Assembly (NCBI GenBank): GCA_026989495.1
Contig: JALSJE010000094.1
Span: 1-55,114 of the forward strand
DNA: 55,114 bases
Direction: 5' to 3'
Origin: Gammaproteobacteria bacterium
GTDB taxonomy: Bacteria; Pseudomonadota; Gammaproteobacteria; S144-34
Shown piece by piece: positions 21,826-37,341 of the stretch. The notes beneath the pieces were generated by a model that saw only the letters and a program-made list of their open reading frames with translations, was not told the DNA's origin and searched no databases. A program made the position numbers and the translations under genes. Within the stretch, counting starts at the first letter, position 1. Each line of letters opens with the position of its first letter.

Positions 21826-22281
21826 TCAGGAGCCGCCGCCGGACGCGGGCACCGTGGGGACGTCGGCCGGCACGTCCGCCGGGGCCTTGGCCCCGCCCGC
21901 GGCGCCACCGGCACCGCCCGATTTCGCGGGCACCGGCGGCAGGTCCTGGGGCACGGCCTCCTCCGGGGCCGGCGTCTTCGGCTTTGCCGGCGCGGCCTGC
22001 CCGCCCGCCGCCGGGGCCACCTTCTCCAGCACGCTCGCGGGCTCGGCCCGGTGCGCCGAGAGGTAGGCGAGCGTGAGGCTGGTCAGGAAGAACAGCGTGG
22101 CCAGCACCGCCGTCGTGCGCGTGAGGAAGGAGGCCGAGCCGCGGGCGCCGAAGACCGTCCCCGAGGCGCCCGCCCCGAAGGCGGCGCCCACGTCGGCGCC
22201 GCGTCCGTGCTGGATCAGCACCAGGCCGATGAGGGCCACGGCGAGCAGGACGTGGACGACCAGCAAGATGCTTTCCAGCAC
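21826..22281 (-). CDS. secG: Preprotein translocase subunit SecG
   Basis: 151 residues from the GTG at 22281, preceded by GGGAG and 20 bp after tpiA. Two membrane helices: about 3-22 (SILLVVHVLLAVALIGLVLIQ) and 55-75. Between them is the SecG signature QHGRGADVGAAFGAGASGTVFGARGS. SecG assists the SecYE channel during SecA-driven export. The C-terminal 65 residues are an Ala/Pro-rich low-complexity tail, probably disordered. Confidence 0.95.
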   Translation of the reverse strand: MLESILLVVHVLLAVALIGLVLIQHGRGADVGAAFGAGASGTVFGARGSASFLTRTTAVLATLFFLTSLTLAYLSAHRAEPASVLEKVAPAAGGQAAPAKPKTPAPEEAVPQDLPPVPAKSGGAGGAAGGAKAPADVPADVPTVPASGGGS

Positions 22282-22301
22282 GTGCGCCGCTCCCGGCGGC
22301 C

Positions 22302-23054
22302 TCAGGCCGCCCGGCAGATGGTAAGGAACTCGTCGGCCTTGAGGGAGGCGCCGCCGATCAGGCCCCCGTCGATGTCCGGTTGGGCGAAGAGGTCGGCCGC
22401 GTTCGAGCCCTTGACGCTGCCCCCGTAGAGGATGCGGGCGGCTTCGGCCACGCCCGCGTCGTGCTCGGCCAGCCTCCTGCGGATGAAGGCGTGCACCTCC
22501 TGGGCCTGCTCGGGGGTGGCGGTGCGGCCGGTGCCGATGGCCCAGACGGGCTCGTAGGCGATCACCGCCTCGCGGAAGGCCGCTGCGCCCTCGAGCGCCA
22601 GCACGGCGTCGAGCTGGCGTGCCACCACGGCCTCGGTCTCGCCGCGCTCGCGCTCCTCCAGCAGCTCGCCCACGCACAGGATGGGCGCCAGCCCCGCCTT
22701 GCGGGCGGCGGCGAAGCGGCGGGCGACGAGCTCGTCGCTCTCCCCGTAGAGGTTGCGCCGTTCGGAATGGCCCACGATCACGTAGCGGCAACCGAGCTCG
22801 GCGAGCATGGAGCCGGCCACCTCGCCCGTGTAGGCCCCTTCCTCGGCGTGGTCGCAGACGTTCTGGGCGCCGAGCGCGATCCCCGTCCCTTCCAGCAGCC
22901 CCGCCACCTGGGGGATGTAGACGAAGGGCGGGCAGACGGCCACCTCGGCCCGCTCCACCGAGCCCATGCCGGCCTTGATGCCCTCGACGAGCGCGGCCAC
23001 CCGCTCGCGGGAGCCATTCATCTTCCAGTTGCCTGCGACCAGCGGACGACGCAT
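22302..23054 (-). CDS. tpiA: Triosephosphate isomerase
   Basis: 250 residues from the ATG at 23054 (MRRPLVAGNWKMNGS), with GGGAGGTG upstream; the frame extends to 23111 without similarity. Interconverts dihydroxyacetone phosphate and glyceraldehyde 3-phosphate. Catalytic residues are visible: Asn and Lys in GNWKMN, His in VIVGHSERR, and Glu in IAYEPVWAIGTG. The phosphate-binding ILYGGSV is near residue 208. Cytoplasmic. Expressed with secG and probably glmM. Confidence 0.97.
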   Translation of the reverse strand: MRRPLVAGNWKMNGSRERVAALVEGIKAGMGSVERAEVAVCPPFVYIPQVAGLLEGTGIALGAQNVCDHAEEGAYTGEVAGSMLAELGCRYVIVGHSERRNLYGESDELVARRFAAARKAGLAPILCVGELLEERERGETEAVVARQLDAVLALEGAAAFREAVIAYEPVWAIGTGRTATPEQAQEVHAFIRRRLAEHDAGVAEAARILYGGSVKGSNAADLFAQPDIDGGLIGGASLKADEFLTICRAA

Positions 23055-23142
23055 GAAACACCTCCCTTCTGAGCCGCGCGGAAGCTTACCGGCCGGCCCG
23101 GGGGAAATCAAACGGCCGCAACCACGGCGGTGTGCCTTCGGC

Positions 23143-23170
23143 GGCGCGGCTGGAAGCCGCGCCCACGGGG
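23143..23170. repeat. REP-like hairpin
   Basis: GGCGCGGCT-GGA-AGCCGCGCC at 23143-23163, followed by CACGGGGG. The same hairpin with the same trailing CAC-G-rich tail recurs at 24958 and 35165. It lies in the 134-bp gap between glmM and tpiA; nothing else is seen in that gap. Confidence 0.65.
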
Positions 23171-23188
23171 GTGGATGAGGCGTGGGCG

Positions 23189-24535
23189 TCAGGGCGCGGC
23201 GGCGCGGGCCACCACCTCGGCCACCTGCCGGGCCAGGGCCTCGACCTCGGCCGGATCCGGCCCCTCCACCATCACCCGCACCACGGGCTCCGTGCCCGAG
23301 GGCCGCAGCAGCACCCGCCCGCGCCCGGCGAGCGCGGCCTCGGCCTCGCGCACGGCCGCGCGCACTGGGTCCGCCTCGACAACCGTGCGGTCGCCGGCCT
23401 CGAGGGGCACATTGACCATGTGCTGGGGGAGCTTGCGCATGCCCTGCTTGAGCTCGTGCAGGCCCTTTCCGGCGAGCACCAGCTCCTCGAGGACCTGCAG
23501 CGCGGAGACGATCCCGTCCCCGGTCGTGACCCGGTCGAGGCAGATGAGGTGTCCGGAGGTCTCCCCGCCGAGCACGGCCTCGCGCGCGCGCATGCGCTCG
23601 AGCACGTAGCGGTCGCCCACGGCCGCCCGCTCCAGCCCGATGCCCAGCCCCTCCAGGGCCTGCTCCAGGCCGTAGTTGGTCATCAGGGTGCCGACCACCG
23701 GCCCGCGCAGCCGCTCACGCCGCTGCCAGCCGCGGGCGAGGATCCACAGCAGCTCATCGCCGTCCACCACCTCGCCGCGCTCGTCCACCATCACCACGCG
23801 GTCGCCGTCGCCGTCGAAGGCGATGCCGAGATCGGCGCCGCGCTCACGCACGGCCGCCTGCAGCGCCTGGGGCTGGGTGGAGCCGCAGCCGGCGTTGATG
23901 TTGAGCCCGTCGGGCTCGACACCGATGGCGTGGACGCGCGCGCCGAGCTCGTCGAAGACGGCCGGGGCCACGTGGTAGGTCGCGCCATGCGCGCAGTCCA
24001 CCACGACGCTCAGCCCCTGGAGGCTGCGGACCTCGGAGAGCGTGCTCTTGCAGAACTCGATGTAGCGGCCGGCGGCGTCCTCGACACGCTCGGCCTTGCC
24101 GAGGCCGACGGCCTCGACGGTCTCGAAGGGGCGCTCGAGCTCGGCCTCGATGGCCTCCTCCACCGCGTCCGGCAGCTTGGTGCCCTCCGCCGAGAAGAAC
24201 TTGATGCCGTTGTCGTAGTAGGGGTTGTGCGAGGCGGAGATGACTATTCCTGCGTCGGCGTGGAGCGTGCGCGTGAGATAGGCGATGGCGGGCGTCGGCA
24301 TCGGCCCGAGCAGGCGGATGTCGACCCCGGCGGCCGAGAGCCCCGCCTCGAGGGCGGACTCGAACATGTAGCCCGAGATGCGCGTGTCCTTGCCGATGAG
24401 CACCCGCCCGGTGCCGCCGCCGCGTGAGAGCACGCGCCCCGCCGCCCAGCCCAGCCTGAGGACGAACTCGGCGGTGATGGGCGGCCGGCCGACCCGGCCG
24501 CGAATGCCGTCCGTGCCGAAGTAGCGCCTTGGCAT
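23189..24535 (-). CDS. glmM: Phosphoglucosamine mutase
   Basis: 448 residues, full length. Converts glucosamine 6-phosphate to glucosamine 1-phosphate for peptidoglycan and LPS precursors. Active-site Ser102 lies in [15 protein letters not shown]. The metal-binding DGDGDR loop is present as [14 protein letters not shown] near residue 240, the substrate-specificity GGETSGH near 325 and the phosphate-binding [15 protein letters not shown] near 415. ATG start at 24535 with GGGAGGGAAGG upstream. It belongs to the ftsH-folP-glmM cluster but is separated from folP by a 540-bp repeat-rich insertion. Confidence 0.97.
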   Translation of the reverse strand: MPRRYFGTDGIRGRVGRPPITAEFVLRLGWAAGRVLSRGGGTGRVLIGKDTRISGYMFESALEAGLSAAGVDIRLLGPMPTPAIAYLTRTLHADAGIVISASHNPYYDNGIKFFSAEGTKLPDAVEEAIEAELERPFETVEAVGLGKAERVEDAAGRYIEFCKSTLSEVRSLQGLSVVVDCAHGATYHVAPAVFDELGARVHAIGVEPDGLNINAGCGSTQPQALQAAVRERGADLGIAFDGDGDRVVMVDERGEVVDGDELLWILARGWQRRERLRGPVVGTLMTNYGLEQALEGLGIGLERAAVGDRYVLERMRAREAVLGGETSGHLICLDRVTTGDGIVSALQVLEELVLAGKGLHELKQGMRKLPQHMVNVPLEAGDRTVVEADPVRAAVREAEAALAGRGRVLLRPSGTEPVVRVMVEGPDPAEVEALARQVAEVVARAAAP

Positions 24536-24708
24536 CCCCTTCCCTCCCTAGCCCGCATATTGCACCAAGACGGGGGCGGGCGGTAAAGCGGGTCAATGTG
24601 CCACAATGGCTTGCAGCCGCATCCCTGCTATCTCGCCTGGGTGCACGCTGTACCCGCCCGCCCCCTGCTCCGGCCCTTGCGCCTTTTCGCTCGCGCTCGC
24701 TGGGTCTT

Positions 24709-24810
24709 CGCGCAAGCCGTAGTCCCCGCTACGGCTTGCGCTCCAGACCGACGCGAGCGCGGCTGCAAAGAACGCAATCATCCGGAGCCCTTGATGCAAC
24801 ATGCGGGCTT
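24709..24810 (-). repeat. Repeat R2 copy 2 with an extended hairpin
   Basis: Minus-strand copy aligning without gaps to 4623-4722. The hairpin arms CGCAAGCCGTAG and CTACGGCTTGCG (12 bp) carry two paired substitutions relative to copy 1. The symmetry extends outward to about 30 bp per arm (24680-24765), including CGCGCTCGC and GGTCT on both sides. Confidence 0.75.
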
Positions 24811-24915
24811 GTGCCTCCGTGGATACCCCGGCAAGTATAAGGCTCTTCTGCTGTTCTCGTGGGTATCTCCCCATTCGTCGGGGCGCATCGCGGCCGGAAC
24901 CCGCCGCTTTATTCC

Positions 24916-24985
24916 GTAGGGCCGGCTTCCAGCCGGCCCTCGCTCGGTGCGGGCATCGGCGCGGCAGGATGCCGCGCCCACGGGG
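24916..24985. repeat. GTAG-type REP-like hairpin pair
   Basis: GTAG at 24916 is followed by GGGCCGGCT-TCC-AGCCGGCCC (24919-24939), then 18 bp, then GGCGCGGCA-GGA-TGCCGCGCC (24958-24978) and CACGGGG. The pair is arranged like a BIME unit. A similar pair lies at 35127-35187. GTAG plus a GC-rich hairpin is the form of REP sequences mobilised by RAYT transposases; no such transposase is in this window. Confidence 0.65.
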
Positions 24986-25077
24986 GGGCACCTGCGGCCA
25001 GAAACGACGTCTCCTGTCCGATCCCGCAAGCGGGGGGAGGGTGCGGGAGGGACAGCCGTCCTGGTGCAATATCCGGC

Positions 25078-25920
25078 TCAGTCCCGGCAGAGGGGGAAGG
25101 CAACGCGCAGCGCCTCCACCGTGGGCGCCACGTCGTGGACGCGGACGATGGCGGCCCCCTTGCAGGCGGCCACCACCGCCGCCGCCACGCTGCCGTGGAG
25201 CCGCCGCTCCACCGCCGCGCCGCCCGCGAGCGCCCCGATCATGGACTTGCGCGAGACGCCGACCAGCACCGGAAAGCCGGTCCCGACGAAGGCCTCCAGC
25301 CGGCGCATGAGGGCCAGGTTGTGCTCGAGCGTCTTGCCGAAGCCGAAGCCCGGGTCGATGAGGATGCGCCCGCGCGGGATGCCGGCCGCCTCGCAGGCGG
25401 CGGCGCGCTCCAGCAGGAAGGCCCGCACCTCGGCCACCACGTCCCCGTAGGCGGGCGCCTCCTGCATGGTGCGCGGCTCGCCCCGCATGTGCATGAGGCA
25501 CACAGGCACGCCCGCCTCCGCCGCCGCCTCCAGCGCTCCGGGGGCGCGCAGCGCACGCACGTCGTTGATGAGGCTCGCCCCCGCCGCCACCGCGGCGCGC
25601 ATCACCTCCGGCTTGCTCGTGTCCACCGACACCGGCACCGGCAGCTCCGTCGCGATGGCCTCGATCACCGGCACCACCCGCCGCAGCTCCTCGGCCGCCG
25701 GCACCGGCTCGGCCCCCGGGCGGGTGGACTCGCCGCCGACGTCGACGAGGTCGGCGCCCTCCTCGACCATGCGCCGCGCGCGCGCCAGCGCCGCGGCCGG
25801 GTCCAGGTAGCGCCCGCCGTCCGAGAAGGAGTCCGGGGTGACGTTGAGGATGCCCATCACCCGCGGCCGGTCGAGCACCAGCCGCCGCCCGCCGCAATCC
25901 AGCACGGTCCTCGTCGCCAT
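25078..25920 (-). CDS. folP: Dihydropteroate synthase
   Basis: 280 residues from the ATG at 25920 (MATRTVLDCGG), preceded by GAGGAAG; the frame extends to 25977 over a non-conserved stretch. Condenses 4-aminobenzoate with the pterin pyrophosphate in folate synthesis. Pterin-binding motifs are visible: MGILNVTPDSFSDGG near residue 21, VDVGGESTRPGA near 55, DPGFGFGKTLEHN near 200 and VGVSRKSMIG near 230. Downstream of ftsH as in other gammaproteobacteria, but after a terminator-like hairpin. Confidence 0.96.
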   Translation of the reverse strand: MATRTVLDCGGRRLVLDRPRVMGILNVTPDSFSDGGRYLDPAAALARARRMVEEGADLVDVGGESTRPGAEPVPAAEELRRVVPVIEAIATELPVPVSVDTSKPEVMRAAVAAGASLINDVRALRAPGALEAAAEAGVPVCLMHMRGEPRTMQEAPAYGDVVAEVRAFLLERAAACEAAGIPRGRILIDPGFGFGKTLEHNLALMRRLEAFVGTGFPVLVGVSRKSMIGALAGGAAVERRLHGSVAAAVVAACKGAAIVRVHDVAPTVEALRVAFPLCRD

Positions 25921-26025
25921 GGCGCTTCCTCGAGCGGTGCCCCAGGGGACCCATGACCATACGGAAAAGCCCCCCACGCGCCAACGGCCTCGCCTGCTCC
26001 TCCCGGGGCCGGCTCCCGCCGTCCC

Positions 26026-26060
26026 GAAAAAGGCGAAGGGCCGGCATCGCCGGCCCTTCG
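26026..26060 (-). terminator. Terminator-like hairpin after ftsH
   Basis: A 12-bp stem (26034-26045 with 26049-26060, loop ATC) followed on the minus strand by CCTTTTTCGGG. It lies 30 bp past the ftsH stop and 106 bp before folP, so folP may depend on read-through or a separate promoter. Confidence 0.8.
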
Positions 26061-26089
26061 CGCGCCATGGCAGCGGCCCGCCGCGCGTC

Positions 26090-28021
<1,932 letters not shown>

Positions 28022-28079
28022 ATCGTAACCCTCTGAATCCTGAAGGATATCTGCCCTCGTGGGCCTCCTTCGTTAGACC

Positions 28080-28703
28080 TTACACCATCCGGTGGTTCCC
28101 CGCCACCAGATAGGCCTCGCGCGAGCGGGCGCGCGAGGCGGGGGGCTTGCGCAGCCTCACCCGCGCGAAGCGCTGCCGGACCCGCGCCACGAAGGCGTCC
28201 AGCCCCTCGCCGTGGAAGACCTTGACCACCAGGCCGCCGCCCGGCCGCAGCACCTGCTCGGCGAGCTCCAGCGCCAGCTCGGCGAGCGCCATGGCACGGG
28301 GCTGGTCCACGGAGGCCACACCGGACAAGTTGGGGGCCATGTCCGAGAGCACAAGGTCCACCGGCTCGCCCTGGAGCGCAGCGAGCACCCGCTCCAGGGT
28401 ATCGGCCTCGGCGAAGTCGCCTTGAACGAAGACCACGCCCGGGACGGGCTCCATGGGCAGCCGGTCCACCGCCACCACCCTTCCGCGGGGACCCACGCGG
28501 CGGGCGGCATAGGCCGACCAGCCGCCGGGGGCGGCGCCGAGGTCCACCACCCGCATCCCGGGCTGGAGCAGGCCCTCGCGCCGGTCCAGCGCCTCCAGCT
28601 TGAACACGGCGCGCGACCGCTCGCCCGTCTCCCGGGCCCTGCGCACGTAAGGGTCGGCGGCGTGCTCGGCCACCCAGCGGCGGCTGCGGCGGCGCCGGCT
28701 CAC
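28080..28703 (-). CDS. rlmE: 23S rRNA 2'-O-ribose methyltransferase RlmE
   Basis: 207 residues from the GTG at 28703, confirmed by its GTGA overlap with the upstream gene. Methylates U2552 of 23S rRNA at a late step of 50S assembly. The catalytic K-D-K tetrad context is visible: [18 protein letters not shown] and [10 protein letters not shown], with the SREAYLVA element near the end. SAM-binding [12 protein letters not shown] is near residue 52. It precedes ftsH by 58 bp. Confidence 0.96.
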   Translation of the reverse strand: MSRRRRSRRWVAEHAADPYVRRARETGERSRAVFKLEALDRREGLLQPGMRVVDLGAAPGGWSAYAARRVGPRGRVVAVDRLPMEPVPGVVFVQGDFAEADTLERVLAALQGEPVDLVLSDMAPNLSGVASVDQPRAMALAELALELAEQVLRPGGGLVVKVFHGEGLDAFVARVRQRFARVRLRKPPASRARSREAYLVAGNHRMV

Positions 28704-28939
28704 GGGCCCGGGTCCCCGCGGCGCCGCGCCGCCAGCACCCGGCGCGTGCGCCAGACCAGCCACGCCGCCGCGCCCACGCCGTAGCCGCCCAGCAGCAGGA
28801 GCTGGCCGGCCGCCCCGTCCACCAGACGCGGGTGGACCAGCAGCAGGAGCAGCCCCACCGCGAACAGCACCCCCAGCTCGAGCTTGACCGGGTTCAGGGG
28901 GCTCGGCCCCACGCGGAATCCGCCCCGTCGAGCGCCCAT
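28700..28939 (-). CDS. Small two-helix membrane protein
   Basis: 79 residues from the ATG at 28939. Two predicted membrane helices (about 21-40 and 46-64) with a basic C-terminal end ([12 protein letters not shown]), suggesting a cytoplasmic tail. Not recognised as a named family. It overlaps rlmE by GTGA, so it is the first gene of that transcript, and it shares a 61-bp divergent promoter region with yhbY. Confidence 0.65.
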   Translation of the reverse strand: MGARRGGFRVGPSPLNPVKLELGVLFAVGLLLLLVHPRLVDGAAGQLLLLGGYGVGAAAWLVWRTRRVLAARRRGDPGP

Positions 28940-29000
28940 GGCTGCCACCCGCGCCTCTCCCGCGCTAGACTGCGCCCCCGCAGACGGAGACCCCGCCGCG

Positions 29001-29297
29001 ATGCCCGTCACGCTGACCGAGAAGGAGAAGAAGGCCCTGCGCCGGCTGGCGCACCACCGCAGGCCCGTGGTGATCGTGGGGGCGGCGGGCGTCACGGACG
29101 CCCTGGTGGCGGAGCTGGACCGGGCGCTCGCCCACCACGAGCTGCTCAAGGTGCGGGTCAACGCCCCGGACCGCAAGGCCCGCGACGCCATGATCGCCGA
29201 GCTCTGCGCGCGGACCGACGCCGCACTGGTGCAGCGCGTGGGCCATGTGGCCGTCCTCTATCGCCCCAATCCGGAAAAAAGTAGCAAGGACCCGTAA
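29001..29297 (+). CDS. yhbY: YhbY family RNA-binding protein (CRM domain)
   Basis: 98 residues from the ATG at 29001 (MPVTLTEKEKKALRR), with GGAGA upstream. The single CRM domain contains the signature GAAGVTDALVAELDRAL and the basic HELLKVRVNAPDRK. Associates with pre-50S particles and works near RlmE, its divergent neighbour. The last codons (SSKDP) lie inside the hairpin that terminates the opposing greA transcript. Confidence 0.93.
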   Translation: MPVTLTEKEKKALRRLAHHRRPVVIVGAAGVTDALVAELDRALAHHELLKVRVNAPDRKARDAMIAELCARTDAALVQRVGHVAVLYRPNPEKSSKDP

Positions 29298-29314
29298 GGC
29301 CCCCTCCTTGCTAC
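29275..29314 (-). terminator. Terminator of the carAB-greA-DUF4149 transcript
   Basis: Stem GTAGCAAGGA (29281-29290) with TCCTTGCTAC (29305-29314), followed on the minus strand by TTTTTT. The hairpin contains the stop codons of both convergent genes. Confidence 0.85.
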
Positions 29315-29784
29315 TTGCCACTCTCCTCCACCACGAGCGCCCACAGGCCGAGCACGGCGGTGGCCACGTGCAGCGCCGAGGCGATGCCGTGCAGCCGCCC
29401 GAAGCGGACGGCCTCGGCGCTGCCCGGCTCCAGCCCGCCCGCGCGCAGCCCCTCCATCACGGGCGCGAGGCCGAAGTGGCCCACGGCCACGAGGCCGGCC
29501 ATGAGGAGCACGAGCCGGATCCGGCGCCGCGCCAGCGCCCGCCTTCCGTCGCGCCACAGGGCCCCGGCCAGGATCAGGGCCGCGGCCGCGAGCCCCATGC
29601 GGGCGGTCGTGGCGAAGAGGTGCGAGGCGAGCTCGCCGGCCAGCCGCCGGTCGTCGAGGACGGCGAAGGCCGCGGGCGCGGCGATGAAGCCGATGGCCCA
29701 CACCGCCCCCACCCACAGGGCGAGCAGGACGCGCTCCGCAGGCGGCCACCAGGCGGCGCGGGCCGGCACGGGCCGCGGCCTCAC
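29311..29784 (-). CDS. DUF4149 family membrane protein
   Basis: 157 residues with four predicted membrane helices (about 16-40, 62-80, 88-105, 130-150). Start GTG overlaps the greA stop as GTGA. The [20 protein letters not shown] and [12 protein letters not shown] segments fit the DUF4149 family, which commonly sits between greA and yhbY in gammaproteobacteria. No biochemical role is known. Confidence 0.8.
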   Translation of the reverse strand: MRPRPVPARAAWWPPAERVLLALWVGAVWAIGFIAAPAAFAVLDDRRLAGELASHLFATTARMGLAAAALILAGALWRDGRRALARRRIRLVLLMAGLVAVGHFGLAPVMEGLRAGGLEPGSAEAVRFGRLHGIASALHVATAVLGLWALVVEESGK

Positions 29785-30253
29785 TCGTAGCGGACGGCGA
29801 CGATCTCGTAGCGGCGCTCGCCCGCCGGGGCCTTCACCGTGACCACGTCGCCCTCCTCGCGACCGATGAGCGCGCGGGCGATAGGGGAGTTGACGGAGAT
29901 GAGGCCCTCGCCGATGTCGGCCTCGTCCTCGCCCACGATCTGGTAGGTCACCTCCTCGCCCGTGTCCTCGTCGATGAGCTCGACGGTGGCGCCGAAGACG
30001 ACCTTGCCGTTGGCGTTGATCTGGCGCACGTCGATGATCTGGGCGTTGGCGAGCTTGGCCTCGATCTCGCGGATGCGCCCCTCGATGAAGCCCTGCTGCT
30101 CCTTGGCCGCGGCGTACTCGGCGTTCTCGCGCAGGTCGCCGTGGGCCCGGGCCTCGGCGATGGCCTGGATGACGCGCGGCCGCTCCACCTGCTTGAGCCG
30201 CGCGAGCTCCTGGCGCAGCTTCTCCGCGCCGCGCACCGTCATGGGTGTCTTGC

Positions 30254-30257
<4 letters not shown>
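29781..30257 (-). CDS. greA: Transcription elongation factor GreA
   Basis: 158 residues, the standard length, from the ATG at 30257 which overlaps the carB stop as ATGA. Stimulates transcript cleavage by backtracked RNA polymerase. The N-terminal coiled coil (10-75) carries the acidic tip [20 protein letters not shown] (residues 37-56). The C-terminal FKBP-like domain has [25 protein letters not shown]. Confidence 0.97.
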
Positions 30258-33475
<3,218 letters not shown>

Positions 33476-33486
33476 CGAAACCGGTG

Positions 33487-33521
33487 TACGGTCTGCGGTC
33501 TGCGGTCTACGGTCTGCGGCT
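33487..33521. repeat. 7-bp tandem repeat in the carA-carB gap
   Basis: Units of the form T(A/G)CGGTC repeat four times in a row (33487-33514) with a degenerate fifth. It lies between the carA stop and the carB start. Copy number may vary between strains. Confidence 0.8.
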
Positions 33522-33535
33522 GCCTGCGGCCGCGC

Positions 33536-34663
33536 TCACGTGGCCGCTTCCATGAGGTGGACGAAGCGATCGAAGAGGCCCGCCACGTCGTGGGGGCCGG
33601 GGCTCGCCTCGGGGTGGCCCTGGAAGCCGAAGGCGGGCCGGTCCGTGCGCTCGATGCCCTGGAGGGTGCCGTCGAAGAGCGAGCGGTGCGTGGCCCGGAG
33701 CGTCTCCGGCAGGCTCGCCTCGTCCACGGCGAAGCCGTGGTTCTGCGAGCTGATCATGACCCGCCCCGTGGCGAGCTCGACCACGGGGTGGTTGGCCCCG
33801 TGGTGGCCGAACTTCATCTTGACCGTGCGCGCCCCGCTCGCCAGCCCCAGGAGCTGGTGGCCGAGGCAGATGCCGAAAGTGGGATAGCCCGCCTCCACCA
33901 GCTCGCGGATGGCCCCGATGGCGTAGGCGCAGGGCTCGGGGTCGCCGGGGCCGTTGGAGAGGAACACGCCGTCGGGCTGGCGCTTACGCACCTCGGCCGC
34001 CGGGGTGGTGGCCGGGACCACCGTCACGCGGCAGCCGCGGTCGACGAGCAGGCGCAGGATGTTGCGCTTGACGCCGAAGTCGTAGGCCACCACGTGGAAG
34101 CGCGGCTCCGGCCGGCGGGGGGACCCGTCTCCCAGCCAGTCCAGGCTGCCCTCGGTCCACTCGTAGGGCTCGGCCACCGTCACCTCGCGGGCGAGGTCCA
34201 TGCCGGCGAGCCCCGGGAAGGCGCGGGCGGCCTCCACCGCCGCCTCCGGGTCGGGGTCGGGGCCTGCCACGATGCAGCCCGCCTGGGCGCCCTTCTCGCG
34301 CAGGATGCGCGTCAGCCGCCGGGTGTCGATGCCGGCGATGGCCACCACGGCGTGGTCGCGCAGGTAGGACGGGAGGTCCTGGCGCGCGCGCCAGCTGCTG
34401 AGGCGCGCGGGGACGTCGCGCACCACGAGACCTGCCACGTGGACGGCGCCCGACTCCTCGTCCTGGGGATTGACCCCCACGTTGCCGATGTGGGGGTAGG
34501 TCAGGGTGACGATCTGGCGCCGGTAGGAGGGGTCGGTGAGGATCTCCTGGTAGCCGGTGATGGCGGTGTTGAAGACCACCTCCCCCACCGCCTGCCCCTC
34601 GGCGCCAATGGCGACGCCACGGAAGAGGCTTCCGTCGGCGAGGGCCAGAAGGGCGGGCGTGGT
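33536..34663 (-). CDS. carA: Carbamoyl-phosphate synthase small subunit
   Basis: 375 residues from a TTG at 34663. The start follows from alignment with CarA ([16 protein letters not shown] matches the family start), a GGAG nine bases upstream, and a promoter whose -10 covers the alternative ATG at 34741. Class I glutamine amidotransferase that feeds ammonia to CarB. The nucleophile Cys is in [13 protein letters not shown], and His and Glu lie in [11 protein letters not shown]. The upstream half has [26 protein letters not shown]. Confidence 0.94.
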   Translation of the reverse strand, partial: TTPALLALADGSLFRGVAIGAEGQAVGEVVFNTAITGYQEILTDPSYRRQIVTLTYPHIGNVGVNPQDEESGAVHVAGLVVRDVPARLSSWRARQDLPSYLRDHAVVAIAGIDTRRLTRILREKGAQAGCIVAGPDPDPEAAVEAARAFPGLAGMDLAREVTVAEPYEWTEGSLDWLGDGSPRRPEPRFHVVAYDFGVKRNILRLLVDRGCRVTVVPATTPAAEVRKRQPDGVFLSNGPGDPEPCAYAIGAIRELVEAGYPTFGICLGHQLLGLASGARTVKMKFGHHGANHPVVELATGRVMISSQNHGFAVDEASLPETLRATHRSLFDGTLQGIERTDRPAFGFQGHPEASPGPHDVAGLFDRFVHLMEAAT

Positions 34664-34739
34664 CAAGGCTCGGCTCTCGGCTCCGGCAGGGCACACACAA
34701 AGCGGGACGGGCCCGCCGGCCCCTCCCGCTGGCCGCGGC

Positions 34740-34768
34740 ATTTTAAGGGAAATCGGGGCGCCTCAAAA
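34740..34768 (-). promoter_or_regulatory. carAB promoter with a leader hairpin
   Basis: TTTTGA (34768-34763), 17 bp, then TAAAAT (34745-34740); predicted start is near 34733. The first bases of the mRNA can fold into a hairpin (GCGGGA at 34729-34724 with TCCCGC at 34707-34702) followed by TTTGTGTGTG, which could be an attenuator. Confidence 0.6.
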
Positions 34769-34831
34769 GGGGCACGCGCCCGGCGCTGAACCCGGGGGAC
34801 GCCAGGTCCGGCGCCGGGGCCCGGGCCCGGT

Positions 34832-34897
34832 CCTGCGGCCCGACGCAGCCGCGCGATGGAGGCGGAGTGGACGTTCTCGTCCGCCAGCCACCTCAAC
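34832..34897 (-). pseudogene. DUF5615 (PIN-like) toxin remnant
   Basis: Starts at TTG 34897 overlapping the upstream TGA. LRWLADENVHSASIARLRRAAG matches the N-terminal strand-helix of DUF5615 proteins, including the acidic LADEN. Similarity stops after 22 residues and the frame continues into Gly/Pro-rich sequence near the carA promoter, so the protein is truncated. Confidence 0.55.
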
Positions 34898-35045
34898 CGA
34901 GCTTCCTCAAGGCTGCCTCGGCCTCGTCGGCCAGGCAGGTCTGTGCGCATGCGAACACGGCCCTGAGGTCATCGGGCTCCAGCTCGGGATAGTTCTCGAG
35001 GATCTGGGCCTCGTTCCAGCCCTTGGCGAGGAGGGACACGAAGGG
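34893..35045 (-). pseudogene. DUF433 antitoxin remnant
   Basis: The last 50 or so residues of a DUF433 protein remain: SLLAKGWNEAQILENYPELEPDDLRAVFACAQ, then LADEAEAALRKLG and a TGA. The N-terminal half (the usual PxxxGGxPCIxGTRV part) is missing, and upstream sequence is REP-like hairpins. DUF433 and DUF5615 normally form an antitoxin-toxin operon; here both partners are broken. Confidence 0.6.
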
Positions 35046-35126
35046 CGATGGGGCATCGGGAGAGGTGGGAGAGACGTCACCCGAACGGCACCAGCCGCTC
35101 CGGATGGGTCGTCGCCCGGCCCCGCG

Positions 35127-35195
35127 GGGCCGGCTTCCAGCCGGCCCGCCACGCCCGGCACCCCGGGCGCGGCTGGAAGCCGCGCCCACAGGGGA
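35127..35195. repeat. REP-like hairpin pair
   Basis: GGGCCGGCT-TCC-AGCCGGCCC at 35127-35147 and GGGCGCGGCT-GGA-AGCCGCGCCC at 35165-35187, followed by ACAGGGG. Same architecture as 24916-24985, without the GTAG lead. It lies in the 222-bp gap between the DUF433 remnant and dapB; from 35196 to 35266 nothing else is visible. Confidence 0.7.
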
Positions 35196-35266
35196 GCGGG
35201 GTCCGGCCCAGGGGGGCGGACCAGACCGTGCCTTCCGCCTCCCGTCGCCCGTTGCGGCCGTCCTTC

Positions 35267-37259
<1,993 letters not shown>

Positions 37260-37293
37260 GGTCTGCGATGCGCTGCCACGCCTCCCCTGCCGG

Positions 37294-37341
37294 AAAAAAC
37301 CACGGGGGCCACGGGGGCGTGGGCCCCGTGATCCCCGTGGT
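37294..37341 (-). terminator. Terminator or attenuator between dnaK and dnaJ
   Basis: Outer stem ACCACGGGG with CCCCGTGGT (37299-37307/37333-37341) and an inner CACGGGG/CCCCGTG stem, followed on the minus strand by TTTTTT. No promoter fits between it and dnaJ. Confidence 0.75.

Larger units (their letters stand above)
24553..25076. mobile_element. MITE-like block with terminal inverted repeats between folP and glmM
   Basis: The ends 24553-24573 and 25056-25076 are inverted repeats matching at 19 of 21 positions (shared core ATATTGCACCA). The 524-bp block abuts the folP stop codon by 1 bp. It contains no convincing gene. Inside are repeat R2 copy 2 (24709-24810) and a pair of REP-like hairpins (24916-24985). 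The left end also resembles the start of R2 (CCCGCAT-TTGCA-CAAG), so nested or composite insertions are possible. No clear target-site duplication is visible. Confidence 0.5.

Noticed and set aside
21826-23061. A 411-codon fusion of SecG with an upstream domain
   Set aside because: The upstream part is tpiA read in another frame. The GTG at 22281 with GGGAG gives a normal SecG.
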